Shown here: piece by piece, positions 6,186 to 7,921 of the stretch | Layout: every line of letters starts with the position of its first letter | How positions within the stretch are numbered: the first letter of the stretch is position 1 | NCBI GenBank assembly: GCA_937969125.1 | Contig: CALBVA010000202.1 | Coordinates: 1 to 7,921, forward strand | DNA length: 7,921 nt | Source of the DNA: an uncultured Verrucomicrobiales bacterium | Lineage (GTDB): Bacteria; Verrucomicrobiota; Verrucomicrobiia; Verrucomicrobiales; Akkermansiaceae | Reading direction: 5' to 3' | Made by a program: the position numbers and the translations under genes | The notes under the pieces: model-generated | Told to the model about the DNA's origin: nothing | Databases searched by the model: none | Seen by the model: the letters and a program-made list of their open reading frames with translations, nothing else

Positions 6186-6227
6186 AATCAGAATTTCGAC
6201 GGGGTTGTCGAGAGAGATTTTCTGATT
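6186..6227. repeat. Two-part inverted repeat between pdhB region and the lipoprotein pair
   Basis: AATCAGAA (6186-6193) and TTCTGATT (6220-6227) are perfect inverse copies. Inside them TCGAC (6196-6200) and GTCGA (6207-6211) pair around a 6-nt loop, giving a stem with an asymmetric internal loop. The outer arm overlaps the TAA at 6228-6226 that would end the frameshifted extension of the small ORF. There is no T run in either direction, so it is not a classical intrinsic terminator, but its place between two transcription units suits a processing or termination structure. Confidence 0.4.
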
Positions 6228-6265
6228 ATTCGTCTTTCCGGATCTTTTCGGCAATCACGAGGAGG

Positions 6266-6403
6266 CTATCGCGAAAAATCGGGAGATTCCGGAGTGGGTG
6301 AAGTGGTCTTTGCGGTGACGCGGAAAGGGTGCTCGTGATTCCTCAAGTAGAACTCGTTTGCAGCGAGGTTCGTTTTTACCTTGTCGAAGACTTCTTCGTT
6401 CAT
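6266..6403 (-). CDS. Small ORF (45 residues), possibly the first part of a frameshifted 58-residue gene
   Basis: An ATG at 6403, 36 nt after the pdhB stop, opens a 45-codon frame (MNEEVFDKVKTNLAANEFYL, then RNHEHPFRV). Codon third positions are GC-rich, about 26 of 42, as expected for coding sequence here. The frame ends at TAG (6268-6266). If one T is removed from the T5 run (plus-strand A5 at 6274-6278), the frame continues as DFRDSLLVIAEKIRKDE and stops at TAA 6228-6226, giving a coherent 58-residue product. So this may be an intact small gene, a gene with a sequencing error, or a recent frameshift pseudogene. No family is recognised, it has no signal peptide, and it has no Shine-Dalgarno. 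It occupies the place where pdhC is often found but does not resemble an E2 lipoyl domain. Confidence 0.4.
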   Translation of the reverse strand: MNEEVFDKVKTNLAANEFYLRNHEHPFRVTAKTTSPTPESPDFSR

Positions 6404-6439
6404 CACCGGTCGGTATGATCGTAATGTTTCAGTTCAAAG

Positions 6440-7423
6440 CTAAGCGATGGTGAGGACCTGTTCGACGATGCGCTTGGCGTTGGGGAGCTGATCCGGCTCT
6501 ACGAACTTGGAATAAATTGCCGGTGCATCGATGGTGCAGACGCGTTTAATCGGTGCATCGAGGTAATCGAAAGCGTATTCCTGAATTAACGTGGCGATCT
6601 GGGCGGAGACTCCGCAGAAAGGCTTGGACTCATCAACAAGGACTGCTTTGTTGGTTTTCTTCACCGACTCAATGATGGCATCTTGATCCAACGGACGGAT
6701 TGAGCGGAGATCGACGACCTCGGCATTGATACCGTGCTCGGTCTGGAGGATCTCGGCGGCTTCGAGTGCGCGCAGGGTGCTGGCACCGTGAGCGATGAGT
6801 GAGATGTCAGTTCCTTCACGCTTGATGTCAGCCTTACCAAGGGGAATGACGAAGTCACCGTCGGCAGGATCCGGGACATCGCCCTTGATTCCATAGAGGG
6901 TGGTATTCTCCATGACATAGACGGGATCATTGTCACGAATGGCAGCTTTCATGAGGCCCTTAGCATCAGCTGCAGTAGCAGGTGAGCAGACTTTGAGGCC
7001 GGGGAAGGCGGCGAAGAGGCCTTCCGGGGTGTGAGAGTGGGTTGCTCCGACGTTGGTGCCGCCGTTAGCTGGGCCACGCATGACGATGGGGACATTGATG
7101 AGACCACCAGACATGTAACGACAGCAGGCGGCGTTATTGACGAGTTGGTCAAAAGCGACGCTGTGGAAGGACCAAAACATGAGCTCCATGACTGGACGGA
7201 TGCCGAGCATCGAGGCTCCGATCCCCATTCCAATGAAACCCGCTTCGGAGATGGGGGTGTCGACGACGCGCTTATCGCCCCATTTTTCCCAGAGTCCTTT
7301 GGTGACCTTGTAGGCGCCATTATACTGCGCGACTTCCTCGCCCATGAGGACGACATTTTCATCGCGGGCGAGCTCTTCGTCGAAGGCTTCGTTCAGGGCG
7401 TCCCGGTATTCGATTTCTCTCAT
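6440..7423 (-). CDS. pdhB: Pyruvate dehydrogenase E1 component, beta subunit
   Basis: The 327-residue product has the usual full length for a bacterial E1 beta. With E1 alpha it forms the thiamine-diphosphate-dependent alpha2beta2 enzyme that decarboxylates pyruvate and passes the acetyl group to the lipoyl arm of E2, linking glycolysis to acetyl-CoA. Visible motifs are GEEVAQYNGAYKVTKGLW (28-45, including the cofactor-contacting Glu), DTPISEAGFIGMGIGA (55-70), YMSGG (103-107), RGPANGG (116-122), the active-site THSHTPEG (128-135, His129 aligning with the conserved AQHSQ His), PGLKVCSPATAADAKGLM (141-158), and the C-terminal transketolase domain with DLRSIRPLD (238-246) and VDESK (263-267). 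ATAADAKGL and the loop sequence favour pyruvate over branched-chain substrates. It begins 35 nt after pdhA and is surely cotranscribed with it. No E2 gene follows. Confidence 0.95.
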   Translation of the reverse strand: MREIEYRDALNEAFDEELARDENVVLMGEEVAQYNGAYKVTKGLWEKWGDKRVVDTPISEAGFIGMGIGASMLGIRPVMELMFWSFHSVAFDQLVNNAACCRYMSGGLINVPIVMRGPANGGTNVGATHSHTPEGLFAAFPGLKVCSPATAADAKGLMKAAIRDNDPVYVMENTTLYGIKGDVPDPADGDFVIPLGKADIKREGTDISLIAHGASTLRALEAAEILQTEHGINAEVVDLRSIRPLDQDAIIESVKKTNKAVLVDESKPFCGVSAQIATLIQEYAFDYLDAPIKRVCTIDAPAIYSKFVEPDQLPNAKRIVEQVLTIA

Positions 7424-7458
7424 TGTCTAGAGTGTGAAAAGTTGTGTGGAGGGGGAAA

Positions 7459-7921
7459 TTAATCGTTGAAGAAGTGGCGGCCGATCTTGGAGGCCTCGGT
7501 GTCATTGTCGGTCTCCCAATAAACATCCTCGGTGATGCTCTCAATGGTGGGAGCGGGGGACTCTCTTGCAAATTCTACGGAGGCCTCGGCCTCGGCCTTA
7601 GCTTCCTTGCTGATTTGCTTAGAGCTTTCCTCAGTCAGAATACCTTCGGTAATCAGTCGTTGGCGAAGGAGGGAGATGGGGTCGTGGTTGTCCTTGTATT
7701 GTTGAATTTCTTCAGGAGACCGGTATTTCTTGTGAGCTGAATCGGCAATCGAGTGGCCTTGATAACGATAGGTCTGGATTTCCAGAACAGTTGGTCTCGA
7801 TTCTTTGCGGGCACGCTCCATGGCGATTTCGACTTTTGCTCGTACTTCGTAGAGATGGGAACCATCAACAAGATCCCATTCAATGTCGTATCCGTCAGCG
7901 CGCTGAGCAAGGCAATCTTTG
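7459..7921 (-). CDS. pdhA: Pyruvate dehydrogenase E1 component, alpha subunit, C-terminal 153 residues (5' end outside window)
   Basis: The frame is open from the right edge to a TAA at 7461-7459, and its start lies outside the window. The fragment contains ADGYDIEWDLVDGSHLYEVR, matching the E1 alpha pattern GxDxxxVDGxDxxAVR, then RPTVLEIQTYRYQGHSIAD, the conserved TYRxxGHS loop whose His and Ser lie at the active site, followed by KKYRSPEEI and DPISLLRQRL. The last 40 residues are an acidic, Ala/Glu-rich tail (EASVEFARESPAPTIESI...). Together with pdhB it forms the thiamine-diphosphate-dependent E1. The TYRYxGHS loop and the neighbouring E1 beta favour pyruvate dehydrogenase over a branched-chain or acetoin enzyme, though the latter cannot be fully excluded from a fragment. 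Confidence 0.9.
   Translation of the reverse strand, partial: KDCLAQRADGYDIEWDLVDGSHLYEVRAKVEIAMERARKESRPTVLEIQTYRYQGHSIADSAHKKYRSPEEIQQYKDNHDPISLLRQRLITEGILTEESSKQISKEAKAEAEASVEFARESPAPTIESITEDVYWETDNDTEASKIGRHFFND

Noticed and set aside
6266..6403. Small ORF after pdhB as a remnant of pdhC (E2)
   Set aside because: E2 proteins begin with a lipoyl domain containing a DK-A motif and a hydrophobic strand pattern, and nothing in the 45 or 58 residues resembles it.
7031..7462. 143-codon open frame on the plus strand opposite pdhB
   Set aside because: pdhB is unambiguous by motif and length, so this is an antisense shadow.

Overview
All recognisable genes lie on the minus strand, so the window is transcribed from its right end (7921) towards position 1. 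The two best-identified genes are the E1 alpha (5'-truncated) and E1 beta subunits of a pyruvate dehydrogenase. GC content is moderate, several short lipoproteins carry an LPSC-type lipobox, and no start codon has a recognisable Shine-Dalgarno sequence. Together these suggest a Gram-negative bacterium of the Verrucomicrobiota or a relative. That assignment is an inference from general impression, not from a marker gene.

Region A (7921 to about 6186) is housekeeping metabolism. The end of pdhA and all of pdhB are separated by 35 nt. No E2 (pdhC) gene follows. Instead there is a very small ORF (6266-6403) whose coding signal appears to continue in another frame past a run of five T residues, then a two-part inverted repeat.

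Region B (6151 to 5406) is an envelope pair. A Cys-rich lipoprotein is followed after 8 nt by a lipoprotein carrying an I78 / potato-inhibitor-I-like serine protease inhibitor domain. A GC-rich hairpin followed by T residues, shaped like an intrinsic terminator, lies inside the first codons of the inhibitor gene.

Region C (5239 to 1) is the accessory part and the most interesting. In order of transcription it has an unrecognised 330-aa protein, a 175-nt gap with inverted repeats, a 122-aa protein resembling small accessory proteins found beside VgrG/DUF4123/effector genes in type VI secretion loci, a 1097-aa cytosolic-looking multidomain protein ending in an HECGH zinc metallopeptidase domain with a Cys cluster, and, 12 nt later, the start of a signal-peptide-bearing protein that runs off the left edge. 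The last three genes are tightly packed. The layout fits an effector/immunity module: a large protease toxin delivered by a contractile (type VI-like) system, with an exported protein as its possible immunity partner. No VgrG, PAAR or structural secretion gene is inside the window, so this reading is a hypothesis.

No tRNA, rRNA, CRISPR array, transposase or plus-strand gene was seen. Every intergenic gap is shorter than 300 nt.
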